Assembly: GCF_033115175.1 (NCBI RefSeq)
Contig: NC_084844.1
Span: forward strand, 34,381,885-34,445,884
Source of the DNA: Lepus europaeus
Taxonomy: Eukaryota; Chordata; Mammalia; Lagomorpha; Leporidae
DNA length: 64,000 bases
Reading direction: 5' to 3'
This document shows positions 32,401 through 42,878 of this stretch, one piece after another. Position 1 is the first letter of the stretch. The number at the start of each line of letters is the position of its first letter. The position numbers and the translations under genes were made by a program. The notes beneath the pieces are model-generated. The model searched no databases, had not been told where the DNA came from, and was given only the letters and a program-made list of their open reading frames with translations.

Positions 32401-32696
32401 CAAGTAATGCAATAAAAATATCTTAGAGTTTTAATAAAGATTTTAATACCTGAGTGAGGGCCAACTGAGACTGCAGTCCTCCCTCCCTTCTTGCGTCGTT
32501 GTCCGCTGATCACGATGGCGCCTGTCTTGTCTGCCTGCCCACTGCAACAAGCATGTTTTGATGGTAGAAACTTTCAATTCATTCAAGGTCAACTTCCTGG
32601 TTATGTAACCCACACAGTCACACAGGACCCGGGCTCAGAATGTGCCTGTGCTTGGCTTAATGTTCTGCTGTTCCTGTTTTAAATTTCGTTTTCATG

Positions 32697-33052
32697 ATCT
32701 TTATTTGTCCATTTGAGGAGCAGAGAGAGAGAGAGAATGAAGAGAAGAGGAGAGGAGAGGGACAGGAAGGGAAAGAAGGGAGAGGAGAGGAGAGGAAAGA
32801 GGAAGGAGCCTCCCAACTGTTGGTTCATTCTTGCAACAGCCATGACTGGGCCACGCCTAAGCCAGGAGACAGGAACTCAGTTCAGGTCTCCCACCTGGGT
32901 GGCAGGAAACCAACTACTTGAGCCACCACCTGCTTTCTCCCCTAGTCTTCACTAGAAGAAAGCTGGAATTGAAAGCTGGTGCCTAGTCTTGGACTCCAAT
33001 ATGGGATGTAGGTATCCTAACTGGTGCTTGACTTCTAGGCCAAATGCCTGTC
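32697..33052 (-). repeat. C-SINE form III with expanded purine run
   Basis: Reversed copy whose CT tract (AG on this strand) has grown into GAGAGG/GGAAAG repeats at 32720-32808. Ends 'ctaggccaaatgcctgtcc'. Confidence 0.9.
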
Positions 33053-33124
33053 CTGTTCTCATTTCGGAATTCTTAAAATGGAACGAATGACCAGTGCCCT
33101 TCATGTCACTTTGCACCTGGCCCT

Positions 33125-33300
33125 GCATTTCACATAGCCAGTGGGTCTCGCCTTTGTGTTGCCAGTGCTTAGCATAGACCTGAGGCCCAGCAGGTGCTTA
33201 ACCATGATCAGTTCCCTTCCTCAGCCCTACTACTCCGAGATTAGTGCACTGACCTCAACACCCGTTTCCCCAGTAGGTGCCAGGTGCTGTGTTAGGAGCT
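33125..33300. repeat. Possible L2 fragments
   Basis: 'ccagtgcttagcatagacct' and 'cagcaggtgcttaaccatga' resemble the L2 3' end in sense. Just beyond, 'gtgccaggtgctgtgttagg' resembles it reversed. Weakly supported. Confidence 0.4.
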
Positions 33301-33580
33301 GGGGGTACAGGGGGGAGCCAAAGCTTCCCCGTTCCCTGCAGGGGACCTTTCGGGAAGGCAGCTCCTTGGGCAGACAGGTGTGCCTCACTCCCTACCTGTC
33401 TCCAGCAGCAGTGACAGCATCTGACTCATTTGTACTTTGAGTCAGAGACAAACACTTTCCTGCGGGATCCTGATTTTGCCAGTCCTGCCTTGTTACTGGC
33501 AATAGAAGGCTCTGGGTGAATGAGGATGGGCCTTTAGTCCTTCCCCATGGTGTGATAGCAGATGGTAGCTGAATCTTTTC

Positions 33581-33937
33581 TTTTCTTTCTTTCTTTCTTT
33601 TTTTTTTTTTTTTGACAGGCAGAGTGGACAGTGAGAGAGAGAGAGAGAGAGAGAGAAAGGTCTTCCTTTGCCGTTGGTTCACCCTCCAATGGCCACCATG
33701 GCCGGCGCGCTGTGGCTGGCGCACCGTGCTGATCCGAAGGCAGGAGCCAGGTTCTTCTCCTGGTCTCCCATGGGGTGCAGGGCCCAAGCACTTGGGCCAT
33801 CCTCCACTGCACTCCCGGGCCACAGCAGAGAGCTGGCCTGGAAGAGGGGCAACCAGGACAGAATCCGGCGCCCCGACCCGGTGTGCCGGTGCCGCAAGGC
33901 GGAGGATTAGCCTAGTGAGCCGCGGCGCCGGCCGGTA
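33581..33937 (-). repeat. C-SINE form I with perfect target duplication
   Basis: Full-length reversed copy with a T/C-rich tail and (AG)n. The 17-bp duplication 'ggtagctgaatcttttc' is perfect at 33564-33580 and 33938-33954. Confidence 0.97.
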
Positions 33938-34079
33938 GGTAGCTGAATCTTTTCAAAGTGGGTCACATGGTGGGTTATAAGTTCATGGGGAATGGTGTAA
34001 AGCAGTAACCAAAACTCCAAAATTCCTGATAGGCCTGGTTTCTACTTACTAGATTTGTCTGTTTGTTTTATTAGCGGTG

Positions 34080-34240
34080 AGTCCTGATGGGGCAGCAATT
34101 CCTTAATCCCTCTAAACCTCAGGTTTTTATTGGCTAATCCAATGCTGGTGTCACAGGACAGTTTTAAAGATGAAATGAAGTCACATGTTTATCACTTTTA
34201 GCACAGTGGCTGGTGCTCAGTGAAAAGAGCACAGTAGAAA
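34080..34240 (-). repeat. MIR SINE, reversed
   Basis: 'aaacctcaggtttttattgg', 'agatgaaatgaagtcacatg' and 'agcacagtggctggtgctca' follow reversed MIR order. Confidence 0.7.
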
Positions 34241-34929
34241 CAGAACCTAGAACGTCCTGTGACACTGGGCTGCTTTGCACCATCAGGGCTCAGTAGGAGT
34301 CCTTCTGGCGTACAGCCTCATGTCGTAATCTACTCTGCCTGCAGCTTCGATTTTTCCAGCCAGAGGCGAAGGCAAACACTACCGAACACTGAGAACTCAG
34401 CCTTGATGGCCACCACTGTCCCTGCCCCAGGCCTTGAGCCTGCAGGGTGCTCTGCTCTTGAGGGAGGCTGAGCAATAGGGCTGAGGTGCCTAAAACTGTT
34501 GTTGAGGGCCCAGGGGTGAGGGTTGGATGCATCCTGGCATCTTAGCTCCTTTCGAAACACTTTGAGCCTGCTCCTCACTGGCACAGTCTGTCCACAGAGC
34601 GACTAGAGTGGCACCCTGAAAATAGGACTGGGTATGCATACCAGCTCCGTGACTTGGTACCAAGTGCCCTCTACCAAGTGGCCTGAGTATTGAAGCCAAT
34701 GTTACAGACCCATGTTGGTCAGCTCGGGTTTCAACACAAAGCAGCATATAAACACCAGACCTTTGTTTCCCACAATTCCGAGCCCAGGGGTCTGAGGTCA
34801 GGGTGCCACAAGGTTAGCTTCCGGTGAGGGCCCTTTTCCAGGCTACAGGCTAATGACCTTCCATTTTCCAGCGCTTAACATTTAATAATATTTAGTATCT
34901 AATAATTAATATCTTCTATATCCATTTTC
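34241..34929. other. No gene recognised
   Basis: Unique-looking DNA; short frames on both strands with no domain. Confidence 0.45.
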
Positions 34930-35253
34930 TTTTATTTTTATTTTTATTTGACAGGTAGAGTTACAGACAGTGAGAGGGAGAGACAGAGAGAAAGGTCTCC
35001 TTCCGTTGGTTCACTTCCCAAATGGCTGCCACGGCCGGCGCTGCACTGATCTGAAGCCAGGAGCCAGACGCTTCCTCCTTGTCTCCCATGTGGGTGTAGT
35101 GGCCCAGGCACCTGGGCCATCCTCCACTGCCCTCCTAGACCAGAGCAGAGAGCTGGAGTGGAAGTGGAGCAGTCGGGACTAGAACTGGCGTCCATATGGG
35201 ATGCTGGCGCTTCAGGCCAGGGCGTTAACCCACTGCGCCATAGCTCCGGCCCC
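34930..35253 (-). repeat. C-SINE, intermediate between forms I and II
   Basis: Tail has the form I word 'tttgacaggtagagttacag'. Head RC is form II-like, 'gcgccatagctccggcccc'. Confidence 0.94.
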
Positions 35254-35484
35254 GAGGATTACATTTCAACATACGAACTCTTGGGAGACACACTCAATCC
35301 ACACCCAAACAAACCCTAGTAGGGCTCGACTTCTGGAAACTGATCCGAGGAGGTCAGGGGATTTAGGGACACTGACAGTGCGTGATTGGCAAGGATGAAT
35401 AAGAAGTCACCAAGGGAGCAAAACACAGGCATGCAAAGGTCAAGGGAAAAGTGAGAAATGAGTTGGATTGAAAGGAAGGAAGGT

Positions 35485-35700
35485 AATAATAACAGTCAAC
35501 ACTTCTATAGTATTCACCAGGTGCCAAGGACTGGGCTTTGAACCTGCTAACCATTATCTTGGAAAGAGTCTGATCATGGTGAGCTCTGTGCCAGGCTAAG
35601 GAACATGGTCATATTTGATTGATAATGGGGAGCCACTGAAGGTTCGGGGGCAGGTATTAATGTGGAATAAAAGTGAAGAATTAAGATTGTTTGGCTAGGG
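35485..35700. repeat. MIR fragment then L2 fragment
   Basis: 'taataataacagtcaacact' and 'caccaggtgccaaggactgg' fit the MIR 5' part in sense. From about 35580, 'ggggagccactgaaggttcg' fits a reversed L2. Confidence 0.55.
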
Positions 35701-35906
35701 AAACCGGGAGACCTCCTAAAATTATGAACAAATATTGGGTGGCTATCCATGTGCTGTCTTTTCTGGGGAGGGAGCCGGTGACGCCCATCCAACCTCAAAG
35801 GTGTCTGAGACTTCAAGAAAGGCTCAGGATCACTGGCTTCACAGTTCCACCCAGGATGGTGGGATCTGTAATGAAAACAGCAGGGGTTCCCAGGGCAAGA
35901 CATAAG

Positions 35907-36145
35907 GTGGGATTGGCTGGAAGAGGGTAGAATTGACCAATTCCCTTTGAAATATACTGATAAACCTCTCTAATGGGCCTTGCAGACTTAGAATCCAGCC
36001 CCTCAGAGACGGGGAAAGGCCACAGCCACAGGAAGGGGAGGGGGTCCCCCGTCACAAACTGGAGTCTGAATGACAGTGTCAAGGAAAGCGGAACAGAAGG
36101 CCATGGCTTGATCTCCGAACACATTTAATCTGTCTGCTCTGCCTT
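35907..36145 (+). repeat. Direct duplication, copy A
   Basis: About 239 bases that recur at 37625-37868. Shared words include 'gtgggattggctggaagag', 'atgggccttgcagacttaga', 'atccagcccctcagagac', 'agaaggccatggcttgatct' and 'ctgtctgctctgcctt'. Not a recognised family. Confidence 0.9.
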
Positions 36146-36729
36146 TGCCTAAGTGCTTTCTGACAGATTGCTTTTCTCTGCACAGGAAATTCACATCTTG
36201 AACTTTAGTTCCTAAAATACATTAAATCACACTTGGGCTTCCAAGGGGCAGGAGGGGATGTACATAATGATGATTTCTGTGATTCCTGTCTCATCTGAGG
36301 AAATTATCTCTTCAAAATGATCAGATGCTCCTGACCCCATTGGTAAGTGTGGGTGTGTGTAGGATAATTCTTGGTGCTCGTCCTAGCCCAGTGTTGAAAT
36401 CTCAGGGACCCACAGAATCCCTCCTTTCTCCGGGGAGGGAAGAACAATACCTGCTCAGGCTAGGAAAGCTGCTTAAAGCATTAGGGTGGGTCGCAGATTG
36501 ATAGCTTCTGTCCTGGATCAGTGGTCACAACCCAGGCATGCTAATGGGGAGACGGATGTCCAGGAAGAGCCATCATTCTCCTGAGTCTGTCGCATTTTGT
36601 ATGAGTGCTTTGTTTCAAGAAGAAAAGAGCAACAACGTTAGTCCGTCACACCCAGCAACTAGCTGGAAGCTCATTTTATGGAGCTTGTGGAAGTAGTAAA
36701 GTATGGCTAGGCAGTCATCAGGGTCACCA
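36146..36729. other. No gene recognised
   Basis: Unique-looking DNA between the two duplication copies. Confidence 0.45.
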
Positions 36730-36900
36730 TAGCTAATGTGTGTCAAAGACTTTGTTCCAGGCACTGGATTAAGGTCATATATTCATTACTAACATAATCT
36801 CCTCATAGAGTCCATAGATAAGATTTGTTAAAGGTCTTCTTTTAAGGATAAAGAAATTGAGGCTTAGTGAGCAAAGGTCATGCTGCTAACCAGCACCAGC
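36730..36900 (+). repeat. MIR SINE
   Basis: 'tttgttccaggcactggatt', 'aacataatctcctcatagag', 'aggataaagaaattgaggct' and 'ggtcatgctgctaaccagca'. Confidence 0.75.
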
Positions 36901-37083
36901 CTGTTCCTGCTTGATTCTGGGGCAGGACTCACCTGCAGAGCCTCCTAGGGCCGTCGGCAGCCTTGTGGGCCTGGGCCATCTGTATGGGCAGCAGGAGACA
37001 GAGCCAGAGGGAAACATCCTAGGATCCCCAGGTTGCACTGTGGGTCTACACACCTGTGCCATGTTGCAGCTTTCTGCTACCTT

Positions 37084-37557
37084 TTTTTTTTTTTTAAGAT
37101 TTATTTATTTATTTGAAAGTCAGAGTTATACACAGAGAGACATAGAGACAGAGAGAGAGGTCTTCCACCCTCTGGTTCACTCCCCAATTGACCGCAATGG
37201 CCGGAGCTGCACTGATCCAAAGCCAGGAGCCAGGAGCTTCTTCTGGGTCTCCCACATACGAGCGGGGGACCAAGGTCTTCGGCCATCTTCTACTGCTTTC
37301 CCAGGCCATAGCAGAGAGCTGGTTTGGAAGAGGAGCAGCTGAGACTAGAACCAGCGTCCATATGTAATGCCGGCGTTTCAGGCCAGGGCTTTTAACCCGC
37401 TGCGCCACAGTGCCAGTTGGGCCATCTTCTACTGTTTTCCCAGGCCATATCAGAGAGCTGGATCGGAAGTGGTACAGCCAGGTCTCAAACCGGTGCAAAT
37501 ATGGGATACTGGCATTGCAGGCGGTGGCCTCGTCTGTTATGTCACAGCGCTGGCCCC
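37084..37557 (-). repeat. C-SINE form II, one-and-a-half units
   Basis: A full reversed copy (37084-37415) is followed without a tail by the head half of another (37416-37557) in the same orientation. The head RC occurs twice: 'cgccacagtgccagtt' and 'gtcacagcgctggcccc'. Looks like a partial tandem duplication or a second truncated insertion. Confidence 0.92.
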
Positions 37558-37624
37558 TCTACCTGGTTTTGAACCTCACCTGTCTGTATCTAAATGCCTT
37601 CTTATTGTCCCCACTTCCATGGAA

Positions 37625-37868
37625 GTGGGATTGGCTGGAAGAGAGTAAAATCGACCAATTCTCTGAGATACACTGATAGACACAATGTTCACAAGGCTAT
37701 CCAATGGGCCTTGCAGACTTAGAATCCAGCCCCTCAGAGACAGGGAGAGCCCACAGCCACAGGAAGGGGAGGGGTCCCCCATCACAAACTGAATGACAGT
37801 GTCAAGGAAAGCAGAACAGAAGGCCATGGCTTGATCTCTGAACACATTTAATCTGTCTGCTCTGCCTT
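37625..37868 (+). repeat. Direct duplication, copy B
   Basis: Matches 35907-36145 over its length, at an estimated 85-90% by eye, with about 20 extra bases near 37683-37702 and a 7-base loss near 37793. Separated from copy A by 1.5 kb that contains a MIR and SINE sequence. Confidence 0.9.
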
Positions 37869-38253
37869 CTCTTGGAATGCAGCTGGGTTTGGCTCCATTA
37901 CCTGCAGCAATTGGGGCACAGCTAAACAAACCAGGACCTAGATTAGCCGCACCCTGGGAGATGAGGTCAGCTCCCAGAGAACACAGAAGTTAGCGGAAGA
38001 CCACTGAGACAGCAAGTACTGGCACAACATGGATGTAGAGATGTCCACCCGGGGAGGGGACTACAGCTGGAACCAGATTGCTGAAGGGGAGCAGGTTGAG
38101 GAGCAAAATTAGATGTTATGGGCCAAAAGACACCACCCAGAACATTAGGGGCTGCCTAAGGGGCAGGAGGCCCTATGGTGAGAAATTCAAGAAGAACCCA
38201 TATTTAAGAAGCAGGACAGGTGTCAAGGGCAGCCTTTCCCCACAAATACCCCC
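37869..38253. other. No gene confirmed; small coding-like start
   Basis: A frame beginning at 38029 reads MDVEMSTRGGDYSWNQIAE before stops. It may be chance or a pseudogene scrap. I do not recognise the protein. Confidence 0.3.
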
Positions 38254-38301
38254 TGCTATGGATTGAATTGCGCCTTCCAAAAATCCCCATATTGAAGTCT
38301 T

Positions 38302-38626
38302 TTTTTTTTTAAAGAATTATTTATTTATTTGAAAGGCAGAGTTATAGAGAGGCAGAGAGAAAGAGAGGTCTTCCATCCACTGGTTCACTCCCCTGGTGGC
38401 TGCAATGGCTGGAGCTGGACTGATCCAAAGCCAGGAGCCAGGAGTTTCTTTGTGGTCTCCCATGTGAGTGCAGGGGTTCAAGCTTTTGGGCCATCCTCCA
38501 CTGCTCTCCCAGGCCATAACAGAGAGCTGGATCGGAAGTGGAGCAGCTGGGTCTCAAACCGGCGCCTATATGGGATGCCAGCACTGCAGGCGGCACCTTT
38601 ACCTGCAGCACCACAGTGCTGGCCCC
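38302..38626 (-). repeat. C-SINE form II inside the MaLR LTR
   Basis: Full-length reversed copy with a 10-bp target duplication, 'ttgaagtctt', at 38292-38301 and 38632-38641. Confidence 0.95.
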
Positions 38627-38841
38627 CTATGTTGAAGTCTTAAGCCTGAGTACCTCTGAATGTGATCTTTGGATATAGGTTTGTTGCAGATGTGATTAGT
38701 TTAGCTGATGTCATTCAGGTAGGCCCGAATCGTGTGTGACTGGTGTGCATATGGAAAGGGAAGTTCAGACACAAAGATGCTCTCACAGGGGGAATGTTGT
38801 GTGAAGATGCAGGCAGAGTTCACCATGATGCCGAGGACCAC

Positions 38842-39349
38842 TGTTGTGTCTGGTTTGAGACCCTCCCCAAAGCAACTCACAAAAGGCAGGCTGGATGCAA
38901 CAGCAAGAGGATTTATTACCAGCCAGCTGGGGCTCTTACCAGCTCCTATGACGTAGTGCAGTGCCGAGGCGAGAAGCCCTGGCCTCCCCCTCCCAGCGTG
39001 TTTATGTACTGCAGTAAACAAGGACATACGTCACTGCACACGTAGGCGAGTCCCTTATTCCTTATATGGCAATTATCTAAATGTATGCATTTTATTGGTG
39101 CATTTGAGCAACTTAGGGGCTAGGTGTCATACAGAAAGGCGGAAGAATCTAAATTCCAGGAATAGTTTCACTCCCATACCCTTAGGCCTGTCTTTTCTAG
39201 CTTAAAATAAAGCTCTTTAGACCAAGATTTTAATATGTTGCCCCATATTTTATATTATTTAATCTTAACATACTACATATTATTAAGTCTTAATTTCAAA
39301 TGTATTTAATATAACGGTTTGAATTAATTACTCATAACTGAACTCTACA
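38842..39349 (-). mobile_element. Solo LTR of a gammaretrovirus-like (ERV1) endogenous retrovirus
   Basis: 508 bp bounded by TGT...ACA and a perfect 4-bp target duplication CCAC (38838-38841 and 39350-39353), the size typical of gammaretroviruses. On the minus strand: a TATA-like TACATAAA near 39001-39008, the polyadenylation signal AATAAA at 38912-38917, followed by CCTCTTGCTGTTGCATCC and, near the end, GGGAGGGTCTC. These match the R-U5 style of that group. There is no internal region, so gag, pol and env are lost, as expected after LTR-LTR recombination. Confidence 0.85.
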
Positions 39350-39516
39350 CCACCAAAGATGATCAGCAGACTACTGGCAGCCAGGGTTCTTCCTCACAGC
39401 CCTAGGAAGGAGGCAGCCATGGTGACACCTCCATCTTGGCTTCTGTCCTACAGAGCTGTAGGATAATCCATTTCTGTTGGTGGTGGCATTGTTGTTATAG
39501 CTGACTTCGCCAACAA

Positions 39517-40149
39517 ATGCACCCTTTTTCTCTAAAATTGCACAACTGTTCTTTTCTGCTTCTGGCCAGCCTAGTCCTGCTTCCTCAAACCAAGACCTCA
39601 AGGGACGTGTAGCTGTGGAGAGCTTTTCAGGGACAGTGACTACTGCTGAACTCACAGGAGTGCGGAGCTCAGTGGAAGTCAGTAGGCAGAATGCCTTGGG
39701 GACCTTCACCTCCACCTTGCACTGTGTCCTGTGTGCGGTGTGGCATAGGTGAGAGCATTCTGCATGTGGAGCTGGGTAGCAGCCCTCTTGAGGGATCAGA
39801 ATGGTCAATCCCAAATCTAGAGCATGGTTTTTTGCTTAACATGGCTCATGGAAATCTTTGTTCTCAGCCTCTCTCCTCGAGATCATTCAGGCTGTTGCCA
39901 ACTTGTCTTTAGTTATCTGATATAGGCAGCCAGTTTCCATGGTTACCTGCAAGCATGCAGCAAGGTACCATTCCTAGGAGGCCCCAAGATTAAGCAAACA
40001 ACAAGGCAGGGCCTCTGGCGCAGTGAAAATCATCTGGATCCAATGATCAGAATGGAATACTGGGGCAGCTGGGTCTGAGAAGCAAGGCAGATGCACAGTT
40101 AGGAGAGTGGGCTTTGAGCCGGCAGCAGAGCAGCAATGTGGCTCAGTAC
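39517..40149. other. No gene recognised
   Basis: Unique-looking DNA. The 147-codon minus frame at 39371-39814 starts in the MaLR tail and has no domain. Confidence 0.45.
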
Positions 40150-40345
40150 TATTGTCTGCTGGATACAGAGCCCTTCCTGGGACATAGGGCCACACCAAGC
40201 TCTTCACCGGCCTTATCTCCGAGTGGTCCTTGTTTACCAAAGCACTCTGTTTTGCAGATGAAGGAAATGGGTTTAAGCAACATTTTAAAGATGACACAGC
40301 TTGTGGCCACAGAGCAAGGATCTGAACCCAAGTGCTCAGTACCTT
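40150..40345 (+). repeat. MIR SINE
   Basis: 'actctgttttgcagatgaag', 'gaaatgggtttaagcaacat', 'gatgacacagcttgtggcca', and 'gcaaggatctgaacccaagt'. Confidence 0.75.
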
Positions 40346-40615
40346 CCACTTCTCCTTCCAGGACTTTTCGTTCTTCTTCACCCCACAGGCTGACCCGCAT
40401 GGCTGCATCTACAGCCTCCCTAGCACCACTTGGGTCTGTTAGTGGAGATTCCTACAGGTAAGAGGGAAGGAAAGAGGTTGCTTTGGGCTACCTATGCCAC
40501 AAAGTGGCTGCCTATACAGAGCCCTTTCCTTCCATTTCCTTCCCTTATATCTTTGAGCTTAGAGCTGTAACTGGTCTATATCTAGTACTCACACTTTTGT
40601 AGAAACTCCTCTATA

Positions 40616-41222
40616 TTTTTTATTTATTTTCATTTTATTTGAAGGGAGAAAGAGAGAGAGAGATCGGTTGATTGATCTTCTATCTTTTGGTTCACTCCTT
40701 AAATAACTGCAATAGCCAGGGCTGGGTCAGGTGGAAGGCAGGAATTTGGAACTCAATCTGAGTCTCCCATGTGGGTGACAGGGACCCAAACATTTGAGCC
40801 ATCACCTGCTGTCTTCCAGGGAGCACATTAAACTGGGCCCTGTGGTATGGGATGTGGGTGTCCCAAATGGCTTTTTTTTTTTTTTTTTTTTGGCAGGCAG
40901 AGTGGACAGTGAGAGGGAAAGGTAGAGAAAAAGGTCTTCCTTTTACCGTTGGTTCACCCCCCCCAAATGGCCACTATGGCCGGCTCACCGCGCTGATCTG
41001 AAGCCAGGAGCCAGGTGCTTCCTCCTGGTCTCCCATGCAGGTGCAGGGCCCAAGCACTTGGGCCATCCTCCACTGCACTCCAGGCCACAGCAGAGAGCTG
41101 GACTGGAAGAGGGGCAGCCAGGACTAGAACCCGGTGTGCCGGCGCCACAAGGCGGAGGATTAGCCTATTGAGCCGCGGCGCTGGCCCCAAATGGCATCTT
41201 AACCACTGTGCCAAGCGCCCAC
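40616..41222 (-). repeat. C-SINE form III split by a form I SINE
   Basis: Outer reversed copy at 40616-40871, resuming at 41196-41222 ('atcttaaccactgtgccaag'). The insert lies between with 'cccaaatggc' duplicated at 40862-40871 and 41186-41195. Confidence 0.93.
40872..41185 (-). repeat. C-SINE form I nested in form III
   Basis: Reversed copy from a T20 run to head RC 'gccgcggcgctggcc'. Somewhat short in the body near 41120. Confidence 0.95.
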
Positions 41223-41368
41223 CTCAGTAGAAACCCCTTTGCAATCTCTGTTTTGAATTGTCTTCTTTCTAGTAAGATCCTCACCATGACTCCAGCTCTC
41301 TCTTGCAGAGGGTGTTGCCCTGATTGTCTGTGCTCAACTTCTCCCCGCTCCGGGTTGGTGTGATAATT

Positions 41369-41704
41369 TTTTTTTTTTTTTGACAGGCAGAGTGGACAGT
41401 GAGAGAGAGACAGAAAGAAAGGTCTTCCTTTTGCCGTTGGTTCACCCTCCAATGGCCGCCGCGGTAGCGCGCTGCAGCCGGCGCACCGCGCTGATCCGAT
41501 GGCAGGAGCCAGGTACTTCTCCTGGTCTCCCATGGGGTGCAGGGCCCAAGCACTTGGGCCATCCTCCACTGCACTCCCTGGCCACAGCAGAGAGCTGGCC
41601 TGGAAGAGGGGCAACTGGGATAGGACCGGTGTCCCGACCGGGACTAGAACTCGGTGTGCCAGCGCAGCAAGGCGGAGGATTAGCCTAGTGAGCGGTGCCG
41701 GCCA
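41369..41704 (-). repeat. C-SINE form I with target duplication
   Basis: Full-length reversed copy. Perfect 14-bp duplication 'ttggtgtgataatt' at 41355-41368 and 41705-41718. Confidence 0.97.
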
Positions 41705-41751
41705 TTGGTGTGATAATTATGAGCCCTAGAGCATGGGGTCAGTGATCTTTA

Positions 41752-42084
41752 GCTTTTTTTTTTTGACAGGCAGAGTGGATAGTGAGAGAGAGAGACAGAG
41801 AGAAAGGTCTTCCTTTTTGCCATTGGTTCACCCTCTAATGGCCGCTGTGGCCGGTGCATCGCGCTGATCCGAAGCCAGGAGCCAGGTGCTTCCTCCTGGT
41901 CTCCCATGCGGGTGCAGGGCCCAAGGACTTGAGCCATCCTCCACTGCACTCCCAGGCCATAGCAGAGAGCTGGCCTGGAAGAGGGGCAACTGGGATAGAG
42001 TCTGGCGCCCCAACCGGGACTAGAACCCGGTGTGCCGGTGCCGCAAGGCAGAGGATTAGCCTGTTAAGCCACGGCGCCAGCCTA
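41752..42084 (-). repeat. C-SINE form I with target duplication
   Basis: Full-length reversed copy. Perfect 17-bp duplication 'ggggtcagtgatcttta' at 41735-41751 and 42085-42101. Third form I copy in the same orientation within 1.2 kb. Confidence 0.97.
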
Positions 42085-42519
42085 GGGGTCAGTGATCTTT
42101 AAGATCCTGCAGTCAGCGCCAGCTTCTGAGGCTTGGGACTGGTGGAACAGGGTGCTGGAGCTGGGGAGGGTCTCCGTGGTTATGGGTGCAGGCAGAGGGC
42201 CACGGCAGAGCCTGGAGAGCGAGGCAGGGTCTGAACCTCACTGGTGAGGACTTGCAGCCCCCACTTGGTCCTTTCTGCCCTGGCAGCATGCAGTGCTCAG
42301 CCACTGCACTGAGTTTGGCTCGGGGTTCTGCTGGATTGGACAGTTCCTGTGGACTTCAGGCACCAGTTGCAAGTTCGTGGGTTCCCAGACTCACCCTCAC
42401 CCAGACAGACTGGCTACAAATTCAGAGGTACCCACAGCCACCTGGTTGTGGAAAACTTCAGGACAACTCAAAGAGCTCAGGAAAGCTCCGTTCTTATGGC
42501 TATAGTTTCATTTTTTAAA
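42085..42519. other. No gene recognised
   Basis: Unique-looking GC-moderate DNA. A 110-codon frame at 42186-42518 has no recognisable domain. Confidence 0.45.
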
Positions 42520-42563
42520 AAAGATTTATTTATTTATTTGAAAGGCAGTGTTTACAGAAAGAG

Positions 42564-42621
<58 letters not shown>

Positions 42622-42878
42622 TCCCTCTGCTGGTTCACTCCCCAGAGGGCTGTAATGATCAGAACTGGGCCAGTCCAAAGCCAGGAGCCACGAGCTTCAT
42701 CTGGATCGCCTACATGGGTGGCAGGACCCCTAGGATTTGGCCATCTTTTGGTGCTTTCCCAGGCATATTAGCAAGGAGATGGATTGAAAATGGAACAGCT
42801 GGAACTCAAACCAGTACCCATATGGGATGCCAGCATCACAGGCAGTGGATTTACCTGCTATGCCACAGCGCCAGCCCC
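42520..42878 (-). repeat. C-SINE form II with long CA/GA run
   Basis: Full-length reversed copy. Its microsatellite at 42565-42618 is (CA)n then (GA)n. Likely target words: 'ggctatagttt' and 'ggttatagttt'. Confidence 0.95.

Larger units (their letters stand above)
38254..39516 (+). repeat. MaLR (MLT1-type) LTR split by two later insertions
   Basis: Begins TGCTATGGATTGAATTG and continues across the SINE with 'ttaagcctgagtacctctga', 'gtgatctttggatataggtt' and 'gtgaagatgcaggcagagtt'. After the second insertion it resumes with 'ggcagccagggttcttcctc' and 'aatccatttctgttggtgg'. The three pieces together give a normal MLT1 LTR order. Confidence 0.82.

Noticed and set aside
33668-33938. Recurrent open frames in form I SINEs (for example MPLVHPPMA... 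on plus, MAQVLGPCTPWE... on minus)
   Set aside because: The same peptides recur at 1-225, 6603, 33668, 41380, 46292 and 62549 because they are SINE sequence, not a gene family.
35907-37868. LTR pair of a provirus
   Set aside because: The spacer contains a MIR and SINEs and no retroviral sequence; the repeats lack TG...CA ends.
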